Source: Anastatus disparis (taxonomy: Eukaryota > Arthropoda > Insecta > Hymenoptera > Eupelmidae). From it: 64,000 nt of DNA. Below the pieces are notes generated by a model that was not told the DNA's origin, ran no database searches, and saw nothing but the letters and a program-made list of their open reading frames with translations. The stretch covers positions 310,001 through 374,000 of the forward strand of contig JAFFSR010000244.1 of the NCBI GenBank assembly GCA_017163975.1. Direction: 5' to 3'. A program made the translations under genes and the position numbers. This document shows positions 35,524 through 46,573 of the stretch, piece by piece (position 1 is the first letter of the stretch; each line of letters opens with the position of its first letter).

Positions 35524-36897
35524 TAAAAATATATTTTACACGAAAATAAACATTTTATTATCCTTCTTCTATAAATTTTCTTCTTGTATACCATAATTTT
35601 TACGATACATTAAAATATTTTATAATGGAATAAAAATTAAAAATAGTTCCAATTAGAAAGCAATTTTCATATCAATTTTTCTATTATTTAGGAAATATTC
35701 CTTACATGAAAATCGTAGTAGATTAATTTCAGAAAGAAAATAAAAATATATTTAATAATAAAAAAAAAGTTCGTATGAAGGACAAAAAAAGTAAAAAAAA
35801 CGAAATAACAATTTTTATTATTACTATTAAAATTTTTGCAATTATTAATAATTATTTTTTTATTTATTGAAACTAAAAATTAATTATTATAATTAGTTAA
35901 AATATAGAAACAATAATAATTTTAATTAAACTTTTCTCCAGGTTCCAAATGTAATAATTACGAGGAATAATAAGGTAAGTTCATTTACGTAAATCCGCGC
36001 GCATTGTAAATATCGAAACTCATGATATCTCATTTTAAAGTTCTTTCTTTTAGCTTTAAAATGAGATATTACATGTCTAAAAATATCGATTTAGTGAGCC
36101 ACAACAATCATTTGCGTTTAAGGTGTCCGTATTAGATACAGTTGTTTTAACTTAAATACACCCTATTTTGAAAAACTATTTGCACCAATATTAATAATTT
36201 TTCAAGGTACCCCAGATTTGAAAAAAACATCAAAATCGATCCATTATTCACGGAGATACGGTTAATTTTTACGAATTTTATTAGAACGGAGTCCTTTGTT
36301 AACTTTCCTCACGCGCAAAGATGAGCATCCCCACCACGACTCCGACTTTGACATTATTATTTGTATGTTATTATTATTTTAGTCTTCATAATAAAGAGTC
36401 GCATTTTTAAAAATCTAATTATAGATTTATAAAATATAAGTCTTTAACTAAAAAATGACGCTTGATTTGTTTCTTAATTGTTATAAACAAAGTGGCTGTG
36501 ATTTAAAAAAAATCTTCAGAGAGTTTTTTTTTTAAATCTTCGTTTCGAGAAGAGCTATAAGAATATTCAAATGGCAAATTCGTAAAAGTTATAAATGAAG
36601 CCCCAGCTTTATTTATTTATGAAAAAACACCATTTTTTCAAAGCGTTATAAAAAATATTGCAATTCAATTTTCTCATTTGCTCTTAACGAAATATAAAAA
36701 TTTGAACCTTCATGAAGAGCCTTTGTGCAACTCAATATGTTCAGTCAAAAAAAAAATCATAGCAATAAACATTATGCATGTTGGGATAAATAATAGAGAA
36801 TATCTCAGCAATAAATTAACCAATTTGCTGTTAAAACTTTTCTTTCTGTTCGTTTTTATGAAGGCTTTCTTTTGAAAGTTTAAAAATATTTAAAATA

Positions 36898-37110
36898 GTA
36901 TATTACACACCAATGGAGTTAAAGTACTGGCGAGTCCATAGCACATATAATTGCCACCTCAAGCCGAAGGCGAGGGTGTCAAATATGTGCTATGGGCTCG
37001 CCATTTCACCTCCCGTGGAGTGTATACTATTTTTCGCCATACCCGGGCCGAAACTATGACTTTTATTTTTTGGCGCCGGGACGAAAGTCGTAGTTTCGGG
37101 CAGGGTATAG
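36898..37110. repeat. Two consecutive GC-rich hairpins
   Basis: Hairpin 1 pairs GGCGAGTCCATAGCACATAT with ATATGTGCTATGGGCTCGCC and has an inner stem TTGCCACC...GGGTGTCAA around GCC-GAA-GGC. Hairpin 2 pairs GCCATACCC...GAAACTATGACTTT with AAAGTCGTAGTTTC...GGGTATAGC. A related core, AAGCCGAAGGTGAGGGT, lies at 33938-33954 in the other arm. Confidence 0.75.
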
Positions 37111-37434
37111 CAAAAAATTATTTTGCAATAAATAATCGATATCCAAGAAATGGCCATTTCTCATGGTTTTTTGGCTTTTTTGCCATAACTAAGTGACGAA
37201 AATAGTCGCGGCAGTACTTAAACTGTAGGGTTTTTTATTCTCTGATACTTTTATTAATTACTGTTCTGTTGAACCGCATAGGTTGCTTCAGAGAATTGAA
37301 AAAGCTGTTTTGGCTAACTTTGCAGCCTCTTGGAACATTTTTTACCGTTTTTTTTTTCGTTTACATTTTATATAGGGTATGTTTTTTCATCGCTCTTAAC
37401 AACTTTATATAGATTTTATTAAGCCCCTTATTAA

Positions 37435-37573
37435 CCTTAAGAGGACCGGAAAACCACTATAGTGGCGTGACCCCTGATTGACCTTTACCCCAAAGTCAAT
37501 TAGTGATATCAGATACCTTTTTGGACCACTTTCTTAGAGCGATCACAAATCTCAAATACCGGTCCTCTAAAGG
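37435..37573. mobile_element. 139-bp MITE, TTAA target, in the right arm
   Basis: Ends CCTTAAGAGGACCGG and CCGGTCCTCTAAAGG; TTAA at 37431-37434 and 37574-37577. The left arm of the host element (near 33700, reversed) has the uninterrupted site CCCCTAATTAATGTC. Confidence 0.85.
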
Positions 37574-37639
37574 TTAATGTCCTCAAAATGTCACTATTGA
37601 TTGGACTATAATTAAATAAAAACATAATTGAAAATTAAA

Positions 37640-38510
37640 AAGTTCAATTTTTTATGATAGAATGTGTACGTGTGTAGGCGTGTATGTGTGTGTATTTGTA
37701 TACATGTGCATGTATATATCAACGGTGGATACGAAAGCCATCACAGCTGTGTAATTGACTACGAAAAAAAACACATCTTTAAAAGTGCGGCCAAAAAAAA
37801 CACATCTTCAAAAGTGCAGCGAAGAAAAACACCCCTTGAAAACAGGGTGAAAATTTTCAAGGGCTGTTTTTTTTCGCCGCACTCTTGAAGATGTTTTTTC
37901 TCGCTGCGGTTTTGGAGCAGGGTTGTGAATGTTACTATTTACCGAGTAAGCAATTGGTAAATGGTCGGACTATTCACCAGTTACTGGGTGAGTAAATGGT
38001 AAATGGTTAACGGTAACACCAATTCGTTAACGGTAGTCTGGGCTGCAAATGTTTGCAGTTACTTACACAGCAACTGAAAACTGGTCTGGTCATTGTCACG
38101 TTACCTGTCTAGTAACTGGTAAATGACTGGACCAGTTACCACTTACTGGGTATGTAACTGGAAACTTTTGCAATCCCATATTTTACGAACCCCGATTTCC
38201 TTGCTAGTTATTAACGATAAATATTACTAATGCTTATTTAACAAAAATTCAAGGGTTGTTGCAGACGAAAACAAGCTATTACAGCGTAATAGCTTGTTTT
38301 CGTTAGGATCAGGATAAATGGTCGGACTATTTGCCAATTACTTGCACTATAACTGATAACTGTTCAGACCATTTACCAGTTACTTTCTCTGTAAGTGGTA
38401 ACTGGTGCAAATATTCTCAATAACTCGACCATTTTGAATGGACAACCATTTCCTTATTCACAACGCTGTACGAAATTGATGACTAATTTAACTAGTTGAC
38501 ATTTACCGAA
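37640..38510. repeat. Hairpins and GTAACTGG-rich palindromic repeats
   Basis: Near 37802-37897 a stem joins CATCTTCAAAAGTGC...CCTTGAAAA to TTTTCAAGG...GCACTCTTGAAGATG. From 37925 to 38420 imperfect units of about 30 bp alternate GTAACTGGTAAATGGTC with its complement (GACCATTTACCAGTTAC). At 38267-38303 is a perfect hairpin, CGAAAACAAGCTATTAC-agc-GTAATAGCTTGTTTTCG. No gene. Confidence 0.7.
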
Positions 38511-38511
38511 T

Positions 38512-38755
38512 GCATACAAACGTATAAACACGCACATACACTTGCAGACACGTACACACACATGAACACATATACAAACACGTACACACATGTGCAAACA
38601 CGTGCCAACCCGTAAAAACACGGACAAACACGTACAAACACGTATAAACACTTACAAACACATACATACAAGTACAAACACGTACAAACACGGGCACACA
38701 CATGCATACACGCACAACCACTTACATTAACGTGCAAACACGTAAAAACACGTGA
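38512..38755. repeat. 12-bp minisatellite (ACGTACAAACAC)n
   Basis: About 20 imperfect copies of ACGTACAAACAC. The three minus-strand frames over it (rich in V, C and Y) are by-products. Confidence 0.92.
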
Positions 38756-38756
38756 T

Positions 38757-39216
38757 TCAAGCTATAGTACTAATTAAAATTATATCGCTACTTTTTTTTA
38801 TACCTAAGTACATAAATTAGGTGTACTAGATTTAGTACCTATTTCAACAGTACTTTCCTTTCTTCGTGCCTTTGTTAAATCTAGTAGACGTCAAAAACTG
38901 TTATCGATTATTTTATGGTTCGTGATTGAAACACGTGATTAAAAAGAATGAATTCCTATCATATTTTTACATTGATTTAAATACAATTCAGTAAAATCAA
39001 TTCTTAATTTATCATGATATGATTTGTATTTAAACAATTTTCCATGCATATTGTAACTTCAATTAATCCTTTTTCACAAATATATAAAAATTTAATTCAG
39101 TACATAACTTTAATATCAAAATTCATGAGTTGAGGAAATCCTTTTTTATTTTAAAATTGGCTAATTTATACATAATAATATAATACATGAAAATTCAACC
39201 AAGCAACGTTAGGAGT
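38757..39216 (+). repeat. Dispersed repeat, second copy of 17680-18131
   Basis: Starts TCAAGCTATAGTACTAATTA and ends CAACCAAGCAACGTTAGGAG. The open frame of the other copy is interrupted here. It directly precedes the second copy of the 4-kb element arm. Confidence 0.75.
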
Positions 39217-39759
39217 GAGATAAATTAGGCTAGTTTTTATTAAACTTGTCTCCAGGTTCCAAATGTTATGATTACGAGGAATAATAAGGTAAGTTCGATT
39301 ACAACATTTACGTAAATCCGCGCGCATTTCATAAATATTGATCGTAATTGAACTCCTAATATCTCATTTTAAATTTCTTTCTTTTAGCTTCAAAATGAGA
39401 TGTTACACGTCTAAAAATATCGATTTAGTGAGCCACAACAATCATTTGCGTTTAACTATTCACACGAATATTAATAATTTTTCAAGGTACCCCAGATTAA
39501 AAAAAGAAACATCAAAATCAGTTGATTATTCACGGAGATACGGTTAATTTTTACGAATTCCATTGGAACGAGGTCTTTTGTTAACTTTCCTCACGTGCAA
39601 ATATAAGCATCCCAACTACGACCTCCCGCTTGACGTTATTATTTGTATGTTATTATTATTTTAGTTTTAATAATAAAGAGTCGCATTTTTATGAATCTCA
39701 TCATAGATTATGAAAATATAAGTCTTTAACTAACAAATGCCGCTTGATTCGTTTCTTAA

Positions 39760-41175
39760 GAGGTGGTCGGATCTATTTCGCCGCTACATATAGGGTGGCG
39801 CTGCGGTCAGGTGAGAGAAATCTATTAAATATTTTTTATATACCTATTTACAATTTTCTGAGACGACAATATACATTTAACGGCATGTCGGAGCTGCAGC
39901 AATCGAGTTTTGCTTTTTTTATTTTATCAATATTTTTTTAAATTCATAAATTAAACAAATATAATGACTTGTCCGCATTAAAGCTATATTAATACAATAA
40001 TTTTTGTTAAAATAAAAAATCATTTGGACTTGTTATTTTTTTATGAGTTATGATTAGAAATTAGATATCAAACTCGGCAAACCTAACCTTAAAATACGAT
40101 ACATTGAAAGTTTTTATTATAACTTTGTATGTATTATATTTTGGTGGATTTCTTGAGTTGTCCGCACTAGAGTTTAATCTTACAAATTTTTTCATTGAAG
40201 CAAAAAAACTCGATTAAACGCATCATTTATTCATAAGTTAGGATTGGAAATATTATTATAAGGCGGGAAGCTTCGTCATGCTCTTAATGTTGTCATTTGT
40301 TACAGCCATATATATGTAGAATAATTATTAATACTTATCTTGTTTGAAAAGTCTAAAATATTGTTATGAAGCGAAAAATGCGATGCAACGTAGGACCGAT
40401 GTAAACATGCGTGCACCTTCCTTTAGTGCGACAGAGAGAGCAATACTAAAGAATGATGTATACTAATGTTTATGTCGGCTCTACCTCGCGTTACATTTTT
40501 CGCTTTATAACAATATTTTAGACTTTTCAAACAAGATTAATATTAATGATTATTCTACATATATATGGCTAGAGGAAATGACAACATTAAAAGTATATTG
40601 TCTTCTTCTTCTTCTTCTTCTTCTTAATTATTATTTTGGCCTCTTGGCTTGCTTCATATGAGCGTTACGTCTTAGGCCATCACCAAGTGATTATTATATT
40701 TTTTGTTTTTGTTGCCCAGTGGGACTTTTTATTATAATTCAAGTTTTGCCCAGAGGGACTTTTATATATATATGTATGTTTTTGTGTTCTTCGGGTTTAT
40801 TCCCTCGGAAAACTTCGAAAACTATTTTTTCTAATTTTTCCTAGGGAATCAAACCCCGATCCACTGGGACGCAAGGTCAGTTGATTTTTACAACTGCACT
40901 TTTTCATCCCTTAGCGACGGAGGTCGTAAGTGTGTACTGCGTACAAAGCACATATAACAGAGGTGCTCGTTTGAAAAACAGCCGAGAGCGAGATTCGATC
41001 CCGGTTCCCCAAGCATACGAATCCAACGCTCCTACCGACTGTGCCACAGACCGGCTCAAGTATATTGTCATTTCAGAAAATTGTAAATAGCTGTATGAAA
41101 AATATTTAATAGATTTCTCTGAACCTGACCGCAGCGCCACCCTATATGTAACGGCGAAATAGACCCGACCGCCTC
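39760..41175. mobile_element. TTAA element with GAGGTGGTCGG ends
   Basis: Ends GAGGTGGTCGGATCTATTTC and (reverse complement of right end) GAGGCGGTCGGGTCTATTTC; TIRs extend about 80 bp through GGGTGGCGCTGCGGTCAGG. TTAA at 39756-39759 and 41176-41179; the empty site GTTTCTTAATTGTTATAAAC is at about 36469-36488. A nested inverted repeat (about 40290-40400 with 40490-40580) forms its core, and a SINE is inserted at 40603-41057. A relative lies at 47570-53388. Confidence 0.87.
40603..41057 (-). mobile_element. Dimeric tRNA-derived SINE, copy 2
   Basis: Read on the minus strand it starts at 41057 with a tRNA-like head (box A TGGCACAGTCGG, box B GGATCGAATCT). A second tRNA-like unit follows, with GGTTTGATTCCC near 40850. 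Then come the AAGTCCC.CTGGGCAA pair shared with 11713-12012 and a (GAA)n tail. The 12-bp duplication AAGTATATTGTC flanks it (40591-40602 and 41058-41069). The related element at about 53283 lacks the insert. Confidence 0.88.
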
Positions 41176-41460
41176 TTAATTGTTATAAACAAAGTGGCTG
41201 TAATTTAAAAAAAAAATCTCATCTCGGCTCCTATTGACCTTAGAGAGTTCTTTTTTTTTTTTAATCTTCGTTTCTAACTCAGCTATAAGAATATTCAAAT
41301 AGCGAATAGCGAATTTGCAAAAGTTATAAATAAAGTCCCAGCTTTATTTATTTATAAAAAAACACCCTCTTCTTTAAAGCGTTATTAAATCTATTGCAAT
41401 TCAATTTTCTCATTTGCTCTTAATGAAATATGACGATTTGAACCTTCATGAAGAGTTTAA

Positions 41461-41665
41461 GGCGACTTCGGATTTTAGGTTAGCTTTTATTTTTGAGTTT
41501 ACAAATTACTCTTTTAATATGTGAAATTTTTTAGATTTTCTAATTTTTTACCATTTTACGGATTACAATAAATGGTGGAAAATTAAAAAATCCAAAAAAT
41601 TTTAGAAACTGAAAGAGTAATTTGTAAACTACAAAATGAAATACAACCGAACTTCCGTAGTCGCC
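41461..41665. mobile_element. 205-bp MITE with GGCGACTTCGG ends and TTAA target
   Basis: TTAA at 41457-41460 and 41666-41669. The uninterrupted site, reversed, is near 34225 (GGGCTTAAACTC). The interior holds an inverted pair GAGTTTACAAATTACTCTTT and AAAGAGTAATTTGTAAACT. A related copy is at 46290-46488. Confidence 0.87.
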
Positions 41666-42041
41666 TTAAGCCTTTATGCAACTCAATATGTTCATCCAAA
41701 AAAAATTATAGCTATGAACATTATGCGTGTTGGGATAAATAATAGAAAATATCTCAGCAACAAATTAACCAATTTCCTGTTACAACCTCTCGATCTATTT
41801 GTATTTATGAAGGCTTCCTTTTAGAAGATTGAAAATATATGACGAAAATAATCGCGACACCACTAAATTGTCGGTTTTTTTATTCTCTAATACTTTTATT
41901 AATTACTTTTTTCTCTAAAATGAATACGTTGCTTCAGAGAATTAAAAAACCTGTTTTGTCTAACTTTGCAGCCTCCTGAAGAATTTTCTACCGTTTTTTT
42001 GGTTACATTTTGTATAGGGTATATTTTTTTATTACCCTTAA

Positions 42042-42393
42042 GAGGAGGTCACGTATCTCTGTCCTTTTTTCATATAAAAGATTGAATTTTTACAAATAAT
42101 AAACTTAGTAAAAAAGGTAGCAAAATCGCATGTTCGTATAAATAAGCAATATTAGAAAATTTATTATTGCTTCGTTTTTCAAGAAAAAACCTCGAAAAAC
42201 TTGAATCGTAGAGGTTAGGGTGGACAATTTTTTTTCAAGGTTTTCTTGACAACGAAGCAATAAAATTAATTTTTTCTTATCAAAGAAAATATTGCTTGAA
42301 GAATTTCTCATAGCGTCTTTCTTTAATTTATATATGCAAGTTGTAAATACGCAATTCTTTGATTAGAAAAGGACAGGGATACATGACCTCCTT
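42042..42393. mobile_element. 352-bp hairpin MITE with GAGGAGGTCACG ends, TTAA target
   Basis: Left end GAGGAGGTCACGTATCTCTG; right end CAGGGATACATGACCTCCTT. TTAA at 42038-42041 and 42394-42397; the empty site CTCTTAACAAC is kept in both arms at 33.7 and 37.4 kb. Arms pair GACAACGAAGCAATAA with TTATTGCTTCGTTTTTC. Confidence 0.85.
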
Positions 42394-42514
42394 TTAACAA
42401 CTCTATATAGGTTTAATAAAGCCCTGAATTAATGTCTAAAATAGCCTTTTTTGCTCTAATGATTGGAATACTTAACTAATTGAGGATTCGAAGCCTATAT
42501 TTTTTCCATAGCAA

Positions 42515-43860
42515 GGTGAGAGTTAGAGGCTAATCAGCGTGTTTCTTCAGCTACAATTGGAACTGTAGATCTGAATGGAAGCTTAACTATGTACCTTCCC
42601 TCAGTGTTTCTGCTGTACGTTTCCAAGAAAAAGTCCTCATACCGTTGGTGTTCTGGTTTCAGAAATGGTTTAGTCACGGGCATCTCTTCTAGTTCCCAGA
42701 ATTTCTCAAGAACCTCTGTTAAGTTGGTATGATCATCGACTATCGTAGAGATGTGGGGATTGAATCGTTCTATCGTAAGTTAGTCGATTCTTTCTCATAC
42801 CAGATACAATACATCCAAATCGAGTTTTTTGCGCAATCGCCTCATAACCTGGTATTGATACGACTCCAGGTCGTAGCACCCTCGCGTGGACTGCTACTCC
42901 CAGTTTCAAGTCTACGGAAGCCGGTCGATCAAACATTAGATCCACCAAGTTGACATTTGGTAACGCATCACGAACAAACGGTTTTAATGGCTCAAATTGT
43001 AGTAATTTGAAGAGCTTAGACAGTAACAATAACTCGAATTCTAGATTACATTCGGGATCATGCAGGGACTGGATAAGGATAAAGGTCGTCGCACAGACTC
43101 TCACCCTAAGATTAGCGCTGAGTCCAGAGACCGATATATTAGCCTTTCTCATCGGTGATTCAAGTGCCTCCACCATTGTAGTCGTAATAAATATCGCTTC
43201 AGAGCCTTGGTCGAGTAAAGCTCTCACCTTGACTTGATTTCTTCTGGATTAGGTGGTAACCAACAGCATGCAATTTTCCTTAGTACCGTAGCCAGATGAT
43301 CTACATCTATTATACTTCTCTTTCTCGCCCCCTAATAAATTTGTTGACGAAGTCATCGCTGGCGCCGACAGACCCGAAGTTTGACCACCGTTCTGTGGAT
43401 TGTGAATCAGCATGTAGTGATTCAAATTACAAAGCGCGACACGTCGCGATGACCTGCGATCCTTCACCTGTTGCGGACCCAAACAATGAAAACAAATTTT
43501 TATGCATCTCATATCATTGCGGTGCTCAGGCCAGGTTTTTTGCTTAAACTGGTTGATATAGTAATCCAACAAACACAATGCACATCTTTGGCTACTATTC
43601 TTAGGGCCAGGATTAAAAACGATGTGAAGGTAACGTACAGATCCTGGTTTCCGTCTCTCGGATGAAGGTTGACGTGATGGGTTATCCTGGGCTGAAGTAC
43701 TCACTTCCAAAGAGTCGATACGACCATTTAGGAATAACGTAATATCACTGAAGATAGATAGGTATTCTGGTTCCCGAGCTGGAGTATTTAAATGAGCATC
43801 CCAGAGTACCCTTGAGTCTGTATCCAGATTGTTTACCATACGGTGTGCCAATCAGTAATC
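42515..43860 (-). pseudogene. BEL/Pao retrotransposon fragment (gag end, protease, RT start)
   Basis: On the minus strand, 43851-43249 is a Gag C-terminus with two zinc-knuckle-like groups (CALCLLDYY... and CFHCLGPQQ...CNLNHYMLIH). 43227-42733 is the aspartic protease region with RALLDQGSEA, SGLSANLRVR and GYEAIAQKTRFGCIVSG. After a frame change, 42720-42530 reads EKFWELEEMP and EGRYIVKLPF, the lead-in to a Pao-type RT. The element stops there; RT, RNase H, integrase and LTRs are missing. The motif order is diagnostic of BEL/Pao; this is a truncated relic. Confidence 0.85.
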
Positions 43861-43992
43861 CCAGCTTTCTATAGCTTAATTAATAATTTTTAAACCTTAG
43901 ATATTTTCTTCTCGTTATTAATTTATTGTATAATCTTCTTAGGTATTCCTTATGATCGTTAACCTGCGTCACTGGTACATCTAGTGTGTATA

Positions 43993-44769
43993 TGAATGAT
44001 TCTACGAAACATTTAACTTTTTAGGGAACTGTAGAGTGCTGAGTTAGAAACACTATAGCTCAGCTTCTTTAAGAGGCACACGAACATAACACGATTCAAA
44101 TTAATAGTTTTAAAGCCAAGAAGTATATCCTCGTATTTTTGTGAGAGCACATAAAAAGTTATTCTGAATATTTTGTAAAATTATCGAAACGAGGCATTAT
44201 ATCATATAAAAATGCAAAATTTTCGAAGATTTATAGAAATATTTAATTTAATATATTGGATAATCAAAAAAAATCATAAGAAATTATTTTTTGACTTCAT
44301 TACGAAGAATTTGAGCCGGAATAAACTTATGTGCTTGATGAAAACATTGACCTATCTTAAATTTCACCAAAAAAGAACTACATATCTTCTGCAGGCTGCT
44401 ACTCAACTTTTTGAGCAGGCACACAAGTTTGACTAGGCTCAAATTCTTCGTAATGAAGTCAAAAAATAATTTCTTATGATTTGTTTTGATTATTCAATAT
44501 ATTAAATTAAATATTTCCATAAATCTTCGAAAATTTTGCATTTTTATATGATTTACGTGAAATGGCCCTTCGTTTCGATGATTTTACAAAATATTCAGAA
44601 TAACTTTTTATGTGCACTCACAAAAATACCAGGATATATTTCTTGGCTTTAAAACTATTAATTTGAATCGTGTTATGTTCGTGTGCCTCTTCAAAAAGCT
44701 GAGCTATAGTGTTTCTAATTCAGTACTCTAGAGTTCCCTAAGAAGTTAAAGGTTTGGTAGAATCACTCA
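43993..44769. mobile_element. 777-bp foldback MITE with TA target
   Basis: Arms of about 330 bp (43993-44324 and 44433-44769) begin TGAATGATTCTACGAAACAT and TGAGTGATTCTACCAAACCT. TA flanks it (43991-43992, 44770-44771). The ends share TGRRTGATTCTA with the element at 12100-13855. The open frame at 44212-44436 lies in the arm and hinge and is not a recognised gene. Confidence 0.87.
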
Positions 44770-44771
44770 TA

Positions 44772-46289
44772 TGTGTTTCTGCGTACATGCGCCGCGTCCA
44801 TAAAATCTCCGTTGCTTGCTGTTCGTATGATCAAGATTTTCCGTCTCTTTCTCTCTTGTGTGCGTCAGTACAGCTGATCACTCTTGCCGTACTTCTGTTT
44901 TGCGTCTGCTGTTGCTTTTAGCTTACAATGAGTATTTCCTCTTTTTTTAAATATTTAACTTTCTATTTGAATTATTTAACCCATTTGCTTTAGTTTCAAT
45001 CAATTTTTTAATAACTACTAATTACTTTGTTTTAATTTTTGGTTTTTCCTATAGTTTTCTCAACCGTCCTTTGCATTTGTTAATTTCTTACGCTTAAAAG
45101 AATAAATCGTTCTAAAAAAAATTTTAAATAACATAAGATTTTAAACTTATGACCGTATAGACCTTAACTAAAGGTCTGGGTACGCCTTTATAATAATAAA
45201 AAAAAAGATTTTAAACTTAATTTTTAAATAAGTTTACTTAAAAACTAAGAATGATTTGCGCTTACTCATTTTAAATTCCTATTCCATACTTGATAAATAG
45301 TTTAGTTAAATTTTATCTTTTGTGATATATTTCATGCATCACAAATTTTATATTTGAATATTTACAAGTGTCAAGTCTGTTTAAGCTTACCTTTTTCATT
45401 TTAAAGTAAATAAATATAATGATATTAAATTAAGATTAAAAGCCTAGAATAATCTAAGAACAGTTGGACAAATTAAGTAATTGTAAAAGGATTTCCATCT
45501 AATAGTCAGATAAGTATTGCAGACTATTTTTAGGTTATTATAATTAATTACCTTTGTTATCAAAAGAATTGATACTTCGTGGGATTTTCAGGTGTTTTTT
45601 ATATAAAACAGTAGTCACAGCAGCAGTAGCAGCAAGAACAAGCAGAAACATATTGAAAAATAAATCAAGCAAAGTCAAGAACATTGTTTCAAATTTATTT
45701 AAACAGAACTTTTTTTCCACGCAACGCTGACAAGATATTTAAGCATCATTTACCATTAAAATAATCATAAAGAAGTTAACAAGAAAACAAGATATGATTA
45801 TATTTAATAGTGAAAAAACATTTATTAAAATATCGAATAGTTTTATTAATAATTGGATACTCAACGTTGAGGTAAGCTATTAATGTTATTGAATTTTTTT
45901 TCTAAATAGTGCTTAATGAATATTATATTTTATGAATATAAAGTAAAATCAAAGTTAATTAGAGTGCTTTGAATAAATATTAAACATGCTATGTAAAAAT
46001 TTTGATTTTATGATTGCAGCGTGTCAAATTTAAGGAAAATTAGGAATCATATGATGTGTTCTTATTCTGGAACAACTCATCGTTAGATCCTAAGACTGTG
46101 GTTTTTTTTAGTTATAATATGCTGAAATTTATCACAAAGTTAAATTCAAATCTGGGATCCGGAGCATAGACACTCTCCTGGTAAGAACTCGGAACTTTGG
46201 AATAAAACAGCATGAAGAGCTCAATTTCGAAAAGAGAGTCAATGAAGGTTCCCCCACTCCTTCCATACAAACAAACAATGAGGGGAAAG
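44772..46289. other. Non-coding AT-rich DNA
   Basis: No gene recognised. 44780-44935 is less AT-rich (TGCGTCAGTACAGCTGATCA) and could be an old promoter or element end. A CAGCAGTAGCAGCAAGAACA run is at about 45617-45645. Confidence 0.45.
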
Positions 46290-46492
46290 ATACAGGTTAG
46301 GCTAAATTTTTATTTCGTAGCTTAAAAATTACGCTTCTAATTTATAGGGTTTTTTGGATTTGCAAATTTTTTACTATTCTGTGGGTTTCAAAAAATGATA
46401 GAAAATTAAAAAATTGAAAAATCTCGTATATTAAAAGCATGGTTTATAAATTAAAAAATAAAACCTAACCTGAAATTTGAGGTCGCCTTAAG
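46290..46492. mobile_element. Relic copy of the GGCGAC/TTAA MITE
   Basis: Right end GAGGTCGCC followed by TTAA (46489-46492) and a body with GGTTAGGCTAAATTTTTATTT matching 41461-41665. The left terminus is missing. Confidence 0.65.
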
Positions 46493-46573
46493 AGCAGACC
46501 GGATTCACTGTACTTGTCTAATTGAGTTTTTGATATTTATTTCAGTATTAAACGATGCATCTGTAAATTGAAG

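Larger units (their letters stand above)
33654..37620. mobile_element. 4-kb DNA transposon derivative with ~1.5-kb inverted arms
   Basis: The left arm (about 33654-35200) and right arm (about 35750-37620) are inverted copies. Shared landmarks, each seen in one arm and reversed in the other, include AAAGTTGTTAAGAGCGAT, AGAGAATTGAAAAAGCTGTT, CCACAACAATCATTTGCG and GGTACCCCAGATT. The loop (35200-35750) holds a possible terminal exon. A second copy of the right-arm orientation lies at 39235-42480. Outer ends are near ATAGTCCAAT at the left and ATTGGACTAT at the right; the target duplication is not resolved. The arms differ at 33910-34040 and 36890-37190, where hairpin-rich DNA sits. Confidence 0.82.
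39235..42480 (+). mobile_element. Second copy of the 4-kb element arm, with three TTAA insertions
   Basis: Matches the right-arm orientation of 33654-37620 from TCTCCAGGTTCCAAATG to TGCTCTAATGATTGGAATAC. A 69-codon stretch at 39338-39547 differs at one residue from its counterpart at 34697-34906 (minus), so the copies are young. It is broken at 39760-41175, 41461-41665 and 42042-42393. The arms at 33.6-37.6 kb keep each empty site. Confidence 0.85.

Noticed and set aside
38454..38737. Three cysteine/valine-rich minus-strand open frames
   Set aside because: All three frames are open over the same minisatellite; open reading is a composition effect.
38512..38755. CRISPR-like regular repeats
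   Set aside because: The 12-bp units are contiguous and degenerate with no spacers; a minisatellite in a eukaryotic genome.
34697..39547. Conserved 69-codon frame at 34697-34906 and 39338-39547 as a real gene
   Set aside because: Both copies lie inside the arms of the same non-coding DNA element, and identity is explained by recent copying; no codon-level constraint is visible.
40975..41057. Possible minus-strand tRNA gene
   Set aside because: It is the first tRNA-like unit of the dimeric SINE bounded by AAGTATATTGTC repeats.
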